Positions 6,039-6,363 of a DNA stretch of 6,363 nt are shown piece by piece; the first letter of the stretch is position 1; each line of letters opens with the position of its first letter. Under the pieces are notes generated by a model that was given only the letters and a program-made list of their open reading frames with translations, was not told the DNA's origin and did not search any database. The translations under genes and the position numbers were made by a program. The stretch covers positions 62-6,424 of the forward strand of contig WRNK01000071.1 of the NCBI GenBank assembly GCA_009776675.1, in the 5' to 3' direction. Source of the DNA: Methanimicrococcus sp. (GTDB lineage Archaea > Halobacteriota > Methanosarcinia > Methanosarcinales > Methanosarcinaceae).

Positions 6039-6064
6039 TATTCTATTAGAATTGATATAGAATA
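6039..6064. repeat. Inverted repeat TATTCTAT / ATAGAATA
   Basis: Perfect eight-base arms at 6039-6046 and 6057-6064 flank a ten-base centre. An alternative smaller palindrome, TTCTA-T-TAGAA (6041-6051), overlaps the left arm. A further ATATTCTA occurs just downstream near 6071-6078. No function is evident. Confidence 0.35.
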
Positions 6065-6194
6065 ATCTACATATTCTAGTATATTATTTTAAATTGTAAA
6101 TAATTATTTCTTCTTCTAATATGCTAATAATTTAATAACGTCATCTGCATGTGTTTTTATAAAAAGTATGATGTATGTAGCATAAATATTCTTA

Positions 6195-6209
6195 TAGGAA
6201 ATATTCCTA
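6195..6209. repeat. Short palindrome TAGGAA-ATA-TTCCTA
   Basis: Perfect six-base arms with a three-base centre, containing some of the few G/C bases in this region. It could be an operator-like site, but its size also allows chance. Confidence 0.3.
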
Positions 6210-6312
6210 AATGAGTTTTACTACAATTAATCTATCTTTTTTAGTTGAAATGATTTATTAATTCTAGCCTTATATTAATTATTTTGAGATTTTTCATCTA
6301 TATTTCTGTTTA

Positions 6313-6354
6313 TTTATAAATTAATCCTAATGATGACAATTTAAACAAAAAGGA
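6313..6354 (+). promoter_or_regulatory. Possible promoter and ribosome binding site for a gene beyond the right edge
   Basis: TTTATAAA at 6313-6320 could serve as a TATA box. An AAAAAGGA sequence ending at 6354 resembles a weak Shine-Dalgarno site, and the window ends nine bases later, at the right distance for a + strand start codon at or just past the edge. In such AT-rich sequence both elements may be chance. Confidence 0.3.
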
Positions 6355-6363
6355 AAAACACCA

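Larger units (their letters stand above)
5716..6363. other. Long AT-rich stretch without a recognisable gene
   Basis: I find no supportable protein gene, tRNA or rRNA here on either strand; the longest ATG-led frames I checked on the + strand are only 9-14 codons. G+C is about 17% at 5821-5880 (10 of 60 bases), 13% at 6061-6120 (8 of 60) and 18% at 6241-6300 (11 of 60), far below the coding part of the window. It contains the terminator, several inverted repeats (5770-5803, 5820-5853, 6039-6064, 6195-6209), a 22-base imperfect direct repeat (5774-5795 and 5928-5949), and possible start signals for a gene beyond the right edge. It may be simple spacer, a long regulatory leader, or hold a small RNA. 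Confidence 0.7.

Overview
The window carries most of the operon for the energy-conserving methyltransferase of methanogenic archaea, N5-methyl-tetrahydromethanopterin (or -tetrahydrosarcinapterin):coenzyme M methyltransferase (Mtr). The gene order is the canonical mtrE-D-C-B-A-F-G-H, all on the + strand. mtrE is cut by the left edge, leaving its last 85 codons; the other seven genes are complete. The organism is therefore a methanogenic euryarchaeon. One continuous EDCBAFGH cluster with a separate small mtrF and single-membrane-span MtrA fits Methanosarcinales/Methanomicrobiales-type methanogens. Moderate coding GC beside very AT-rich spacers would suit a smaller, low-GC member of these groups. 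The exact lineage cannot be fixed from this window.

Layout. 1-4394 is the mtr operon. Its genes are extremely tightly packed: four junctions overlap by 1-4 bases (E/D, D/C, C/B, A/F), B/A abut exactly, and F/G and G/H are separated by only 14 and 16 bases. Most internal starts have a good Shine-Dalgarno sequence, and mtrB appears to start with TTG. 4395-4548 is an AT-rich spacer with a near-palindrome and TATA-like boxes. 4549-5715 encodes a Lys/Ala/Pro-rich protein built on eight 19-residue repeats resembling histone H1 tails; it ends in an acidic patch, a second basic stretch and a C-terminal membrane anchor. A hairpin followed by a T-rich tract at 5714-5754 is a likely terminator. 5755-6363 is very AT-rich, has no supportable gene, and holds several inverted repeats and possibly the start signals of a gene beyond the right edge.

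How the genes work together. MtrH moves the methyl group from methyl-tetrahydropterin to the Co(I) corrinoid carried by MtrA. The methyl is then passed to coenzyme M, which drives sodium export through the membrane part made mainly of MtrC, MtrD and MtrE. MtrB, MtrF and MtrG are small one-span subunits that, with the MtrA anchor, organise the complex. The subunits here keep the conserved motifs, including the histidine of MtrA that binds cobalt, so the complex looks functional.

The least explained item is the membrane-anchored, histone-H1-like repeat protein downstream of mtrH. It has no obvious link to Mtr and is the best candidate here for something undescribed.
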